Assembly: GCF_001667585.1 (NCBI RefSeq)
Contig: NZ_LZJZ01000013.1
Coordinates: 17,782-81,781, forward strand
Direction of reading: 5' to 3'
DNA length: 64,000 bases
Source: Mycobacterium sp. E2733
GTDB lineage: Bacteria; Actinomycetota; Actinomycetes; Mycobacteriales; Mycobacteriaceae
A model generated the notes under the pieces. That model had not been told where the DNA came from. It saw nothing but the letters and a program-made list of their open reading frames with translations, and made no database searches. Below are positions 1 through 8,705 of the stretch, in pieces. Position 1 is the first letter of the stretch. Every line of letters begins with the position of its first letter. The translations under genes and the position numbers were made by a program.

Positions 1-846
1 GCCCAGGTCCGCAGCCCCAAATCCATCGTCGTGGGGTCCGGCGACTTCCCCGAATCACAGATCATCGCCGAGATATATGCACAAGCATTGCAGGCCAACG
101 GGTTCGAGGTGGGCCGACGGATGGGGATCGGCAGCCGGGAGACCTATATCCCCGCGCTCAAAGACCACTCCATCGACCTGGTGCCGGAGTACATCGGCAA
201 CCTGCTGCTCTACTTCGCACCCGAGTCGACGGTCACCATGCTCGACGCTGTCGAAGCGGAGCTCGACCGGCGGATGCCCCGCGACCTGGCGGTCCTGATG
301 CCCTCGCCGGCCACCGATACCGACACCGTGACGGTGACCGGAGCGACCGCTAATTCGTGGAGGCTGAAGACAATCACCGACCTGGCGGAGCATTCGGCGG
401 ACGTGAGGTTCGGGGCGCCCTCGGCGTTCGCGAACCGGCCGGCCGGCCTGCCCGGGCTGCGGCAGAAGTACGGGCTCGACATCAGGCCGGGCAACTTCGT
501 CGCCATCAACGACGGCGGCGGCGCGGTGACGGTGCGCGCCCTGGTGGAGGGAAGAGTCAACGCCGCAAACGTTTTCACCACCTCGCCCGCCATTCCCCAG
601 AACCACTTGGTCGTGCTCGAAGATCCGGAGCATAACTTTCTGGCCGGCAACATCGTGCCCCTGGTCAATTCGCAGAAGAAGTCGGACCGGCTCAAGGAGG
701 TGCTGGACGCCGTGTCCGCGAAGTTGACCACCGCCGGGGTGGCCGGACTCAACGCCGCGGTGACGGGAAACTCCGGCATTGATCCCGACCAGGCCGCCCG
801 GAACTGGTTGCGCGACAACGGCTTCAACCACCCCGTCGGCCCATGA
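1..846 (+). CDS. proX: Osmoprotectant ABC transporter substrate-binding protein (5' end outside window)
   Basis: The reading frame is open from base 1, so the N-terminus and any lipoprotein signal lie upstream. The visible 281 residues look like an OpuAC/ProX-type periplasmic binding protein for glycine betaine, choline or related compatible solutes: SKSIVVGSGDFPES opens the first lobe and EYIGNLLLY plus VPEY-type aromatic residues sit where quaternary amines bind in this family. The stop overlaps the start of proV by 4 bases (ATGA), and proV, proW and proZ follow, so it would deliver substrate to that importer at the cell surface. The order matches the M. tuberculosis proXVWZ operon (recalled, not searched). 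Substrate identity is inferred from family. Confidence 0.9.
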   Translation, partial: AQVRSPKSIVVGSGDFPESQIIAEIYAQALQANGFEVGRRMGIGSRETYIPALKDHSIDLVPEYIGNLLLYFAPESTVTMLDAVEAELDRRMPRDLAVLMPSPATDTDTVTVTGATANSWRLKTITDLAEHSADVRFGAPSAFANRPAGLPGLRQKYGLDIRPGNFVAINDGGGAVTVRALVEGRVNAANVFTTSPAIPQNHLVVLEDPEHNFLAGNIVPLVNSQKKSDRLKEVLDAVSAKLTTAGVAGLNAAVTGNSGIDPDQAARNWLRDNGFNHPVGP

Positions 847-1934
847 TCGTCTTCGATAAAGTCAACAAGGCCTTCGCCGACGGCACGACCGCGGTGGACC
901 GGTTGAGCCTGGTGATCCCGAACGGGAAGTTGACCGTATTCGTCGGTTCGTCGGGCAGCGGGAAGACCACGGCGCTGCGGATGGTCAATCGCATGATCGA
1001 GCCCACGTCCGGCACCATCACCGTCGACGGGGTGGACGTGTCCACCCTGGACCCGGTGCGGCTGCGCCTGGGGATCGGCTACGTCATCCAGCATGCCGGC
1101 CTGATGCCGCACCTGCGGGTGATCGACAACGTCGCAACGGTTCCGGTGCTGAAGGGGCAGTCCCGCCGGGCCGCCCGCACCGCTGCCTACGGGGTGCTCG
1201 AACGCGTGGGCCTGGATGCCAAGCTGGCCACCCGCTACCCCGCGCAGCTGTCCGGCGGCGAGCAACAACGCGTCGGCGTGGCGCGCGCCCTGGCCGCCGA
1301 CCCGCCCATCTTGTTGATGGACGAGCCGTTCTCGGCCGTCGACCCGGTGGTACGGCTTGACCTGCAGAACGAAATCCTGCGTCTGCAAAGCGAATTGCAC
1401 AAGACGATCGTGTTCGTCACCCATGACATCGACGAGGCGCTCAAACTCGCGGACAAGGTTGCGGTCTTCCGGGCCGGCGCCTTGCAGCAGTACGACGAAC
1501 CCGCGCGGCTGCTGTCGCGACCGGCCAGCGATTTCGTCTCGAGGTTCATCGGTCTCGGCCGCGGCTATCGATGGTTGCAACTCATCGACGCCGCCGGCCT
1601 GCCGCTGCACGACGTCGAGCGCATCCCGGCGGACGGCCTCTCCGAGACCGGCCCCGCCGACGGCTGGGCGGTCGTCGTGGACGGCACGGGCGCGCCGATG
1701 GGGTGGATCGATTCCGAAGGCCTGCGCCGGCATCGCGCGGGTGCGTCCTTGTCGGACAGCATGAGTGGCGTCGGCTCGTTGTTCCGTCCCCGCGGGAACC
1801 TCAGCCAGGCGCTGGACGCGGCGCTGTCGTCGCCGTCGGGAGTGGGCATCGCCGTCGACGACGGCGGCAAAGTCATCGGCGGTGTGCTCGCCGGCGACGT
1901 GTTGGCCGCGGTGGAATCCAGACGGTCGGAGTGA
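843..1934 (+). CDS. proV: Osmoprotectant ABC transporter ATP-binding protein
   Basis: A 363-residue ABC ATPase that energises the ProWZ permease. Walker A GSSGSGKT lies at residues 35-42, the signature LSGGEQQR at 136-143, Walker B ILLMDEPFSAVDP from 156, and the switch histidine in FVTHD near 193. Beyond about residue 240 the protein continues with a CBS-like regulatory region, as is usual for ProV/OpuA-type ATPases that sense ionic strength. Translation is coupled to proX (4-base overlap), and proW starts 3 bases after the stop. The start is fixed by the overlap. No inactivating change is visible. Confidence 0.95.
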   Translation: MIVFDKVNKAFADGTTAVDRLSLVIPNGKLTVFVGSSGSGKTTALRMVNRMIEPTSGTITVDGVDVSTLDPVRLRLGIGYVIQHAGLMPHLRVIDNVATVPVLKGQSRRAARTAAYGVLERVGLDAKLATRYPAQLSGGEQQRVGVARALAADPPILLMDEPFSAVDPVVRLDLQNEILRLQSELHKTIVFVTHDIDEALKLADKVAVFRAGALQQYDEPARLLSRPASDFVSRFIGLGRGYRWLQLIDAAGLPLHDVERIPADGLSETGPADGWAVVVDGTGAPMGWIDSEGLRRHRAGASLSDSMSGVGSLFRPRGNLSQALDAALSSPSGVGIAVDDGGKVIGGVLAGDVLAAVESRRSE

Positions 1935-1937
1935 CGG

Positions 1938-2624
1938 ATGCACTACCTGTTCACCCACCTCGACGACGCCTGGGCGCTGACCGTCGTCCATCTCCGGCTG
2001 TCGTTGGTGCCGGTGCTGATCGGGTTGGTCCTCGCCGTCCCGCTGGGCGCGGCGGTGCAACGCGCGCCGGTCGCCCGCCGGCTGACCACGGCGACGGCGA
2101 GTGTCGTGTTCACCATCCCGTCGCTGGCGCTGTTCGTGGTCCTGCCGATGGTCATCGGTACCCGCATCCTCGACGAGGCCAACGTCATGGTCGCCCTGAC
2201 GGCCTACACCGCGGCCCTGTTGGTGCGGGCGGTGCTCGAGGCGCTGGACGCGGTGCCGGCCCAGGTGCGCGACGCCGCCACCGCCGTCGGCTACCCGCCG
2301 ATCACCCGCATGCTGAAAGTCGAACTGCCGCTCGCCATTCCGGTCCTGGTTGCCGGGTTGCGGGTGGTGGTCGTCACCAACATCGCGATGGTCTCGGTCG
2401 GTTCGGTGATCGGCATCGGCGGCCTGGGCACCTGGTTCACCGAGGGCTATCAGACAAACAAGAGCGACCAGATCTTCGCCGGCATCGTCGCGCTCTTCAT
2501 GCTGGCTGTCGTCATCGACGCGGTGATCCTGGTGGCAGGTCGGCTGGTCACGCCGTGGGAACGCGCCGGGCGCGCGCCGCGTCGACGGTCGGTGGTAGCC
2601 CCGATCGTGGGTGGCGCGCGATGA
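1938..2624 (+). CDS. proW: Osmoprotectant ABC transporter permease
   Basis: A 228-residue inner-membrane permease of the BPD/OpuAB class. Several hydrophobic segments are visible, for example around residues 17-36, 55-75, 85-105, 135-155 and 185-205. The EAA loop that docks on the ATPase can be read at DAATAVGYPPITRMLKVELP. It is the second gene after the binding protein and ends in a 4-base overlap (ATGA) with proZ, with which it should form the heteromeric channel. Assignment as ProW rather than ProZ rests on gene order only. Confidence 0.93.
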   Translation: MHYLFTHLDDAWALTVVHLRLSLVPVLIGLVLAVPLGAAVQRAPVARRLTTATASVVFTIPSLALFVVLPMVIGTRILDEANVMVALTAYTAALLVRAVLEALDAVPAQVRDAATAVGYPPITRMLKVELPLAIPVLVAGLRVVVVTNIAMVSVGSVIGIGGLGTWFTEGYQTNKSDQIFAGIVALFMLAVVIDAVILVAGRLVTPWERAGRAPRRRSVVAPIVGGAR

Positions 2625-3334
2625 ACTTCGTGCAGGGGGCCATCGCCTACCTCTTCACCGCCGACAACTGGACCGGCCCGGTCGGGCTCGCGGCGCGCGT
2701 CCTGGAGCATCTCGAGTACACGGCCATCGCGGTGGGCGCCTCGGCCCTGATCGCCGTTCCCGCCGGGCTCATCATCGGGCACACCGGACGTGGCACCTTG
2801 CTGGTGGTGGGCGCGGTCAACGGGTTGCGCGCGCTGCCGACGCTGGGCGTGCTGCTGCTCGGGACGCTGCTGTTCGGGCTGGGCATGGGGCCCCCGCTGG
2901 TCGCCCTGATGCTGCTGGGTGTCCCGGCGCTGCTGGCCGGCACCTATGCCGGGATCGCCAGCGTCGAGCCGACCGTGGTCGACTCCGCCCGGGCGATGGG
3001 CATGACGGAGGCGCAGGTGCTGTGGGTGGAGGCGCGCAACGCGCTGCCGTTGATCCTGGGCGGCTTGCGCAGCGCGACGCTGCAGGTGGTCGCCACCGCC
3101 ACGGTGGCGGCTTACGCGAGCCTCGGCGGGCTGGGCCGATACCTGATCGACGGAATCAAAGAGCGCGAGTTCCACCTGGCCCTGGTCGGCGCGTTGATGG
3201 TGGCCGCGTTGGCGCTGGCGCTGGACGGGCTGCTTGCAATGGTGGTGTGGGCGTCGGTGCCGGGCACCGGACGACTTCGCCACACTTACCGGACAGGGCT
3301 GCCGCGGTTCGCGCGCACGCTTTACGGTAGGTGA
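2621..3334 (+). CDS. proZ: Osmoprotectant ABC transporter permease, second subunit
   Basis: A 237-residue permease paralogous to ProW, starting at the ATG of the ATGA overlap. The frame is open further upstream, but those codons are out-of-frame proW sequence. Hydrophobic segments run through most of the protein, and the EAA-type loop is visible at DSARAMGMTEAQVLWVEARN. It completes the ProXVWZ importer. The stop TGA abuts the GTG start of the next gene, so that gene is probably on the same transcript. Confidence 0.93.
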   Translation: MNFVQGAIAYLFTADNWTGPVGLAARVLEHLEYTAIAVGASALIAVPAGLIIGHTGRGTLLVVGAVNGLRALPTLGVLLLGTLLFGLGMGPPLVALMLLGVPALLAGTYAGIASVEPTVVDSARAMGMTEAQVLWVEARNALPLILGGLRSATLQVVATATVAAYASLGGLGRYLIDGIKEREFHLALVGALMVAALALALDGLLAMVVWASVPGTGRLRHTYRTGLPRFARTLYGR

Positions 3335-3934
3335 GTGAACGCAGATCCTTCGGATTCCGCCCGGCGCGTGTGGCAGGAAATGCTGACCTGGCGTGCCCAG
3401 GACGTCTCCCGGATGGAATCGGTACGAATCCAGGTGTCCGGCAAGAGGATCCGGGCCAACGGGCGAATTGTGGCCGCCGCCACCGCGAGCAACCCGGCGT
3501 TCGGTGCGTACTACGACCTGCAGACCGACGAGACTGGCGCCACCAAGCGGCTGGGGATGACGGTCACGCTTGCCGAACGGGAACGGGTGTTGTCCATCGC
3601 GCGTGACGAAGAGAACATGTGGCTGGTCACCGACCATCAGGGCGAGCGCCGGGCGGCGTACAACGGCGCGCTCGACTGCGACGTGGTGTTCAGCCCGTTC
3701 TTCAACGCGTTGCCCATCCGCCGGCTCGGCCTACACGAGCGGGCGGACTCGGTCACGTTGCCGGTGGTCTACATCAACCTGCCCGACATGGCCATCACTG
3801 CGGACCTTGTGAGCTACACCAGCACGGGCGGCCACGACGGCATCAAGCTGCACTCCCCGGTCGCCGACACCGTCGTGAGCGTCGACGACGAGGGATTCAT
3901 CGTCGACTATCCAGGCTTGGCAGAGCGGATCTGA
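3335..3934 (+). CDS. Conserved hypothetical protein (Rv3755c-like)
   Basis: A 199-residue soluble protein with a GTG start immediately after the proZ stop. It is probably the last cistron of the proXVWZ transcript. The sequence contains a stretch resembling a lipid- or substrate-binding beta fold ([20 protein letters not shown], then [18 protein letters not shown]), followed by a short acidic C-terminus. I recognise it only by position as the equivalent of M. tuberculosis Rv3755c, a conserved protein of unknown function. Its 3' end overlaps the convergent tyrA by 38 bases. No signal peptide or membrane segment is visible. Confidence 0.8.
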   Translation: MNADPSDSARRVWQEMLTWRAQDVSRMESVRIQVSGKRIRANGRIVAAATASNPAFGAYYDLQTDETGATKRLGMTVTLAERERVLSIARDEENMWLVTDHQGERRAAYNGALDCDVVFSPFFNALPIRRLGLHERADSVTLPVVYINLPDMAITADLVSYTSTGGHDGIKLHSPVADTVVSVDDEGFIVDYPGLAERI

Positions 3935-4868
3935 TCACCCCGCCCGCCCGGCCGGCGGCGGCCAACTCCTCGCGCCAGTTTTCGTCGCCGATGACGACGT
4001 GGAAGATGTCGGAACGCGGGAAGCTGTCGTAACGCGTGCGGGCAGCGTGGCCGGCCTCGACGAGTTCGGCCACCGAATTGTTCGCGACCAGCGACTCGCG
4101 GGCCCGGCTCAGCAACTCGATCACGCGGTCGGCCGCCGGCAGCAGCTGGTCGGAGTTGCCCTCACACATCGCCCGCACCAGGTCCGGGGCGGTGGCGGCG
4201 ACCCGCGTCCCGTCCCGGAACGATCCGGCGGCCAGCGCAAAGGCCAGCGGCACTTCCCCGGCGATGACCGCCAGCGCCTCGGCCAGCAGGTGTGGTAGGT
4301 GCGAGATCACGGCCGCCGCGGCGTCGTGCTCATCGGACTTGGCCGGCACTACCACCGCGCCGCACTCGAGGGCCAGCGTCATCACCATCGACCACACCAC
4401 CGGGTCGACGTGGTCGTCCACGCTGATCACCCACGGGGCCGCGGTGAACAGGCCCGGGTGGCCGGCGGCCCAGCCCGAATGGGCGGTGCCGGCCATCGGG
4501 TGACCGCCGACGAAACGTTCCTGCAGGCCGGCCGCGACGACTTCGTTCAGCACCGCACGCTTGACGCTGGTCACGTCGGTCAACGGGCATGCCGGGGCCA
4601 GTTCGGCGATGTGGGCTAGCATGCCGGCCAACGCCGGCATGGGCACCGCCAGGACGATCAGCGCGCCGGTGTCGGCGGCACGGCTCAGCGTCGCCGTCAG
4701 GTCGGTGGTCGCGTCGAAACCGTCGGCGGCGGCTCCCTGCGCGCCCTCCACCGACCGGTTGTAGCCGAACACTTCCCGGCCTGCCGCCCTGGCGGCCCGC
4801 ATTATCGAACCCCCGATCAGCCCTAGCCCGAGCACACACACCGGTGTTTGAGAAACAGGGCTAGCCAC
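3897..4868 (-). CDS. tyrA: Prephenate dehydrogenase
   Basis: A 323-residue NAD(P)-dependent enzyme that oxidatively decarboxylates prephenate to 4-hydroxyphenylpyruvate in tyrosine synthesis. The Rossmann motif GLGLIGGS is near the N-terminus, and the family sequences [14 protein letters not shown] and [11 protein letters not shown] carry the prephenate-site histidine region. I chose GTG at 4868 (VASPVSQ...) because it gives the usual length; a TTG at 4886 would add six residues. The gene converges on the 3335-3934 gene and is divergent from the 4973 gene across about 100 bp, where both promoters must lie. No ACT domain is evident beyond the helical C-terminal part. Confidence 0.93.
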   Translation of the reverse strand: MASPVSQTPVCVLGLGLIGGSIMRAARAAGREVFGYNRSVEGAQGAAADGFDATTDLTATLSRAADTGALIVLAVPMPALAGMLAHIAELAPACPLTDVTSVKRAVLNEVVAAGLQERFVGGHPMAGTAHSGWAAGHPGLFTAAPWVISVDDHVDPVVWSMVMTLALECGAVVVPAKSDEHDAAAAVISHLPHLLAEALAVIAGEVPLAFALAAGSFRDGTRVAATAPDLVRAMCEGNSDQLLPAADRVIELLSRARESLVANNSVAELVEAGHAARTRYDSFPRSDIFHVVIGDENWREELAAAGRAGGVIRSALPSLDSRR

Positions 4869-4972
4869 AGACCTAGGTTGGCACAATCCGGCGGCCGGGG
4901 TGCGTCAAGATGCTGCGGCGGTTTCGCTTCAATCTGGTCAGGGGGCCTGGTCTGCGACTACCGTAAGCGGCC

Positions 4973-5494
4973 ATGGGAGCACAACGGGCCCCAGCCCCAG
5001 GCCTGTCCGCCGATACTCCGGACGGTTTCGGCGTGGCGGTCGTGCGCGAAGAGGGTCAGTGGCGGTGTTCCCCGATGGCCCGTAAATCGCTGATGAGCCT
5101 CAAGGCCGCCGAGACCGAGCTGCGGGAATTGCGCAGCGCCGGCGCCGTGTTCGGGCTGCTCGACGTGGATGACGAGTTCTTCGTGATCGTGCGCCCCGCG
5201 CCGTCGGGGACCCGGCTGCTGCTCTCGGATGCCACCGCCGCGCTGGACTACGACATCGCTGCCGAGGTGCTGGACAAGCTGGACGCCGACATCGATCCCG
5301 AGGATCTGGAGGATTCCGACCCGTTCGAGGAGGGCGACCTCGGATTGCTCTCCGATATCGGGCTGCCCGAGGCGGTGTTGGGCGTCATCCTCGACGAGGC
5401 CGACCTGTACGCGGACGAGCAGCTCGGCCGTATCGCCCGGGAGATGGGCTTCGCTGACCAGCTGTCGGCCGTGATCGACCGCATCGGTCGGTGA
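4973..5494 (+). CDS. Putative tRNA adenosine deaminase-associated protein
   Basis: A 173-residue protein rich in Asp and Glu in its centre (residues roughly 95-145) with no transmembrane segments. It matches, by recall, the actinobacterial family named tRNA adenosine deaminase-associated protein (Rv3753c in M. tuberculosis), defined by its constant position next to tadA. The tadA gene follows 61 bases downstream on the same strand. The biochemical role is unknown; partnership with TadA is inferred from synteny only. The start ATG at 4973 gives MGAQRAPAPG; the conserved part begins near residue 15. Confidence 0.82.
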   Translation: MGAQRAPAPGLSADTPDGFGVAVVREEGQWRCSPMARKSLMSLKAAETELRELRSAGAVFGLLDVDDEFFVIVRPAPSGTRLLLSDATAALDYDIAAEVLDKLDADIDPEDLEDSDPFEEGDLGLLSDIGLPEAVLGVILDEADLYADEQLGRIAREMGFADQLSAVIDRIGR

Positions 5495-5511
5495 TCGCGA
5501 GCGCGGCCGTA

Positions 5512-5551
5512 GCGATCGCAAGCGCGGTGGAGCCGGGCGCAGCGGGTCGCC
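5512..5551 (+). repeat. 40-bp interspersed repeat, copy 1
   Basis: This 40-base GC-rich element begins GCGATCGCAAGCGCGG and ends GCAGCGGGTCGCC. Its reverse complement recurs at 61273-61312 with 38 of 40 bases identical. Truncated copies flank it: 14 bases at 5493-5506 and 22 bases at 5562-5583 (20 of 22 identical), so three related pieces cluster between the TadA-associated gene and tadA. It is not a known insertion sequence; it resembles the short interspersed elements common in mycobacterial intergenic DNA. The 5562 piece enters the tadA coding region. Confidence 0.75.
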
Positions 5552-5555
5552 ACGG

Positions 5556-6059
5556 ATGACCGAGCCGGGCGATGCGGGTCGCCGCCATCAGACCCGCTCG
5601 GTGATCGCCGACGAAGACCTGATCCGCACCGCGTTGTCGGTCGCCGCGACGGCGGGCCCCCGCGATGTGCCGATCGGCGCGGTGGTCGTCGGGGCCGACG
5701 GAACCGAACTGGCGCGCGCGGTCAATGCCCGCGAAGCCCTGGGCGATCCCACCGCACACGCCGAGATCCTGGCCCTGCGGGCGGCGGCCGGCGTGCTGGG
5801 CGATGGCTGGCGGCTGGAGGGCGCAACGCTCGCGGTCACCGTCGAACCCTGCACCATGTGCGCCGGCGCGCTGGTCCTGGCCCGCGTCGGCCGGCTGGTG
5901 TTCGGCGCGTGGGAACCGAAGACCGGGGCGGTCGGATCGCTGTGGGATGTGGTCCGCGATCGGCGGCTCAACCACCGCCCGGAAGTGCGCGGCGGCGTGC
6001 TCGCCGAAGAGTGCGCCGCTCCGCTGGAGGAGTTCTTCGCCCGCCAGCGATTGGGGTGA
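5556..6059 (+). CDS. tadA: tRNA-specific adenosine deaminase
   Basis: A zinc cytidine-deaminase-fold enzyme that converts adenosine 34 of tRNA-Arg(ACG) to inosine. The motif HAE (His68, Glu70) supplies one zinc ligand and the proton shuttle; PCTMC (Cys99, Cys102) supplies the other two ligands. The ATG at 5556 gives 167 residues, but its first 15 codons include part of an interspersed repeat. The alternative GTG at 5601 gives VIADEDLIRTAL and matches the N-terminus I recall for Rv3752c. Neither start has a strong Shine-Dalgarno sequence. It follows its putative partner gene and precedes a tRNA-Ser gene. Confidence 0.92.
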   Translation: MTEPGDAGRRHQTRSVIADEDLIRTALSVAATAGPRDVPIGAVVVGADGTELARAVNAREALGDPTAHAEILALRAAAGVLGDGWRLEGATLAVTVEPCTMCAGALVLARVGRLVFGAWEPKTGAVGSLWDVVRDRRLNHRPEVRGGVLAEECAAPLEEFFARQRLG

Positions 6060-6088
6060 GGGGCCCACGGTTCGGTAAGCTGCTCGGC

Positions 6089-6178
6089 GGTGGCGTGTCC
6101 GAGCGGCCTAAGGAGCACGCCTCGAAAGCGTGTGACGGCTAACACCGTCCGAGGGTTCAAATCCCTCCGCCACCGCCA
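6089..6178 (+). tRNA. tRNA-Ser (CGA)
   Basis: A 90-base class II tRNA. The acceptor GGTGGCG pairs with CGCCACC, followed by discriminator G and an encoded CCA. The anticodon stem CACGC/GCGTG encloses loop CTCGAAA, giving anticodon CGA, which reads UCG. The long variable arm CGGCTAACACCG and the T arm GAGGGTTCAAATCCCTC are intact. The downstream region is accessory, and from memory an integrase remnant lies beside the equivalent tRNA in M. tuberculosis, so this may be an integration hotspot; no integrase or duplicated 3' end was seen here. Confidence 0.97.
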
Positions 6179-6421
6179 AAGCTTCCCGGGCATGAGGCCA
6201 GCCAAAGGTCGGCTTCGCCGTCTTCTCCTGACGCTGCGTACGCTCGATCACCTCGCTGAATTGCACCCGGCGCAGGGGGCCACGCCGTAGCCGCGTCCAG
6301 CGGCATCCTCGTCAGCAACTGAACGGACCATCGGCCACTGCGCGGGGGCTTTTGGCACTAGCTGGGGCCGGCAGTCGGCCGTAGTTTTGGTAAAGAGCGC
6401 AGAAGATTGAAGGAAGAGCTG

Positions 6422-6640
6422 ATGCGGAAGGCGATAGCGGGCGTGTCAGCGGCAGCAGCCGTAGCACTGACCCTCGGCATTCCACCAGCGCAAGCACACA
6501 CCGGCGATCCCTGTGCCGGCATCACCGATCCCGCCGCCCACCAGGCTTGCGTCGACAGAGTTCGTGATTTCTGGAAATACGAGAGACGGGCGTGCGAGGC
6601 GAGCCCTAATCACGGACAGGTCGGCCAAGTTTGTGGCTGA
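6422..6640 (+). CDS. Small secreted protein, unknown function
   Basis: A 72-residue protein starting at ATG 6422, six bases after an AAGGAAGAG ribosome binding site; a TTG 15 bases upstream is in frame but would bury that site in the coding region. The N-terminus MRKAIAGVSAAAAVALTLG is a typical Sec signal ending near PPAQA|HTGD. The mature part is about 45 residues with four cysteines (CAGI, ACVD, ACEA, VCG), so two disulfides are possible. It resembles the small Cys-rich exported proteins of mycobacteria, but I do not recognise a named family. It sits between tRNA-Ser and the CAP-domain gene. Confidence 0.7.
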   Translation: MRKAIAGVSAAAAVALTLGIPPAQAHTGDPCAGITDPAAHQACVDRVRDFWKYERRACEASPNHGQVGQVCG

Positions 6641-6809
6641 GTACGGCGCAACAGCGATCAGGCCATAGCTAGGTCACGCGGCCGGAACGGGCGTGGCGAA
6701 GAGCCGCCACCAATCGCAGTTTCGGAGTCGATTTTGTTGGCCAATCTCGGTCGAACGTGGATAGCATTCATTTCACGGACAACTGCAATGCGCGCGGCAA
6801 GAGGTCCAC

Positions 6810-7286
6810 ATGACGAAGAAAGTCGAGATCGTCGCCATCTTCTCGTGTTGTTGTGTCCTCACGGCGCCCGGCACAATTGCCGAATCTGTCGCGCGCGCAG
6901 ACGATTTCGCTGCGGTACTGTACAACGGCGTCAACGGGCTTCGTCAGCCATGCGGACCACTCACGGACGACCCCCTTCTGCGGCTGGCGGCGCAGTGGCA
7001 CGCCGACGATTTGCTGCACACCGGCCTGAGCGGCCATATCGGTTCGGACGGCTCTTCGCCTCAGACGCGCATCGCAGAAGCGGGCTATGTCAGGACCCAT
7101 GCCACCGGTGAGATCGTCTACTGGGGCACCGGATCAGCCGCGAATCCCACCCAGGCCCTCGACTCATGGATGCAAAGCCCTCCCCACCGGGGGCTCATCG
7201 TGAACTGCGCTTTCACCGCCGCTGGCTTCGCCACCGCCTCGGACGGCCACAAAATGACCGCGGTGGGTGACTTCGCGGCTCCCTAA
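6810..7286 (+). CDS. Secreted CAP (SCP/PR1)-domain protein
   Basis: A 158-residue protein with a hydrophobic N-terminus (residues 5-30, ending SVARADD) that looks like a Sec signal peptide. The mature sequence fits the CAP fold: VNGLRQPCGPLTDDPLLRLAAQWHADDL, then HIGSDGSSPQTRIAEAGY, and SWMQSPPHRGLIVNCAFTAAG near the end. The family's cavity residues His (HADD, SGHIGSDG), Glu (TGEIV) and His (PPHR) appear present. Bacterial CAP proteins are extracellular with largely unknown roles; lipid binding or peptidase activity has been suggested for relatives. GAGGTCC lies 3-9 bases before the ATG. Confidence 0.85.
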   Translation: MTKKVEIVAIFSCCCVLTAPGTIAESVARADDFAAVLYNGVNGLRQPCGPLTDDPLLRLAAQWHADDLLHTGLSGHIGSDGSSPQTRIAEAGYVRTHATGEIVYWGTGSAANPTQALDSWMQSPPHRGLIVNCAFTAAGFATASDGHKMTAVGDFAAP

Positions 7287-7349
7287 GGCCTTGTTTATGA
7301 AGCTTTTTGGTTGCTCACTTCTGCCGCTTCCTTGAGCCACGCGGCTGGC

Positions 7350-8483
7350 TCAGGCCTGGCTCCCGGCCAGCTTCCGGGTGGTGAGCGCTTCGATGTCCTG
7401 GAAGGGCCGGCCGTCGGGCCGGAGCAGGTCGTGGAACCAGACTTTCGGGATCGTGGTGTACGGGTGGTCCCACGATTCCCAGGGAAAGTAGGTCTGGGTT
7501 TTTCCGGCGACCAGACCCCAGTTGATCGCTCCGACGTTGTGGCGCTTGGCCACCGGCAGGATTCCCTCCACGGTGCTGCCCCGCGGCCGGGCCATGTACT
7601 CCGTGCAGAGGATCGGCCTTCCCAGCGGGGCAAGCTCGCCGATCCGGGACTCGAAGCCCGCGGGGTCCGCGTAGGAATGGAACGTGATCACATCGGCGTT
7701 GGCGAGTTGGATATCGCTGATCGCGCTGCGCCCCTGGGGTTGTCCCCAATCGCCGCGCCACACGCCGCTCGTGAGTGGCTGACTCGGATCGACCGCGCGC
7801 GCCCAGCGGAACACCTGGGGGAGCAGGTTGGCGACCAACTGATCCTTGTCGCTGCGCTCGACGTTCTTATACTGCCGCGCGGGGTTGTCCGGCTCGTTCC
7901 ACAAATCCCAACCGAGAATCCGCTCGTCGCTGCGGAACTGGGTCAATACTGCGGTGACGTAGTCGTGCATGACGCCGGCGTAGCGGGGGTCGCCGAGCCG
8001 TTCGGCGCCCGGGCTCTGCACCCACCCCGAGTTGTGCACGCCCGGCCTCGGTGCGCGTTGGCGCCCCGCCCTGGGTGCCGGATCCCAGCATGAGTCGAAG
8101 AAGACGAACAGCGGTTTGATGCGATGGCGCGCGGCGATGTTGACGAACTGTGCCAGCCGCGTTTGGAAGCCACGCTGGTCCTGCGCCCACAGCTGATCAT
8201 GGAGGAAGACCCGGGCCGTGTTGTGCCCGTAGAACCTGGCCCAGCCGAGCTCGGCGTCGATGCGCCGAGGGTCGAAGGTGTCCGGCTGAAACATCTCGAG
8301 CTGGTTGATGGCGTTTGAGGTGATGTAGTTCGATCCGACGAGGAAGCCTTGCGCCTGATACCAGCGGTTGGCGCGGTCGGCGGGCCATCGGCCCGCTTCC
8401 TCCGCGGAGGCGCGTGGCGCTCGCGCCAGCGCGGTGCCGGCTGCCAGCAAAAGTGGCAGCTTGAGGGCCGTTCTTCGGTGCAC
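7350..8483 (-). CDS. Exported GH5-like glycoside hydrolase
   Basis: A 377-residue protein with an N-terminal signal MHRRTALKLPLLLAAGTALA; the twin arginine before the hydrophobic core suggests Tat export. The mature protein is a TIM-barrel glycosidase of the cellulase/mannanase clan: ILGWDLWNEPDN carries the acid/base Glu after Asn, HSYADP lies on a later strand, and ILCTEYMARP carries the probable nucleophile Glu. The substrate cannot be told from sequence; relatives are called beta-xylanase or mannanase-like. It is convergent with the CAP gene and divergent from the DUF2237 gene. Confidence 0.85.
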   Translation of the reverse strand: MHRRTALKLPLLLAAGTALARAPRASAEEAGRWPADRANRWYQAQGFLVGSNYITSNAINQLEMFQPDTFDPRRIDAELGWARFYGHNTARVFLHDQLWAQDQRGFQTRLAQFVNIAARHRIKPLFVFFDSCWDPAPRAGRQRAPRPGVHNSGWVQSPGAERLGDPRYAGVMHDYVTAVLTQFRSDERILGWDLWNEPDNPARQYKNVERSDKDQLVANLLPQVFRWARAVDPSQPLTSGVWRGDWGQPQGRSAISDIQLANADVITFHSYADPAGFESRIGELAPLGRPILCTEYMARPRGSTVEGILPVAKRHNVGAINWGLVAGKTQTYFPWESWDHPYTTIPKVWFHDLLRPDGRPFQDIEALTTRKLAGSQA

Positions 8484-8500
8484 GATGTGACGATAAATTT

Positions 8501-8520
8501 TCCCGGCGATTTCCCCGGGA
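8501..8520. promoter_or_regulatory. Inverted repeat upstream of the glycosidase gene
   Basis: TCCCGG at 8501-8506 and CCGGGA at 8515-8520 form a perfect 6-bp inverted repeat with an 8-base spacer, 18 bases before the start of the leftward glycosidase gene and within the 222-bp divergent spacer to the DUF2237 gene. It could be an operator or a leader hairpin. There is no second copy in the window that I could find, so the role is speculative. Confidence 0.3.
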
Positions 8521-8705
8521 TTTGCTCAGCGCGTCGCGCCAGCTTGACGTGGGAATTGTTATCGGCTCGTCACCCACCCAACGTCGGCCGGCCGGCCACC
8601 TACCGGATGGCGCGACAGCGCCCGCACTGCAGCCGGACAAATTTGCCTCGATGGAGATGGCAAAGTTACTTCAAACTTCACCCCCGAGAGGGCGATACTG
8701 AATCC

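Noticed and set aside
210..2060. Long leftward open frame opposite proX and proV
   Set aside because: It is a GC-rich antisense shadow of two clearly identified genes; the translation has no recognisable domain.
6089..6178. Phage attachment site at tRNA-Ser
   Set aside because: No integrase, excisionase or repeated tRNA 3' end was found in the window; kept only as a hotspot hypothesis.
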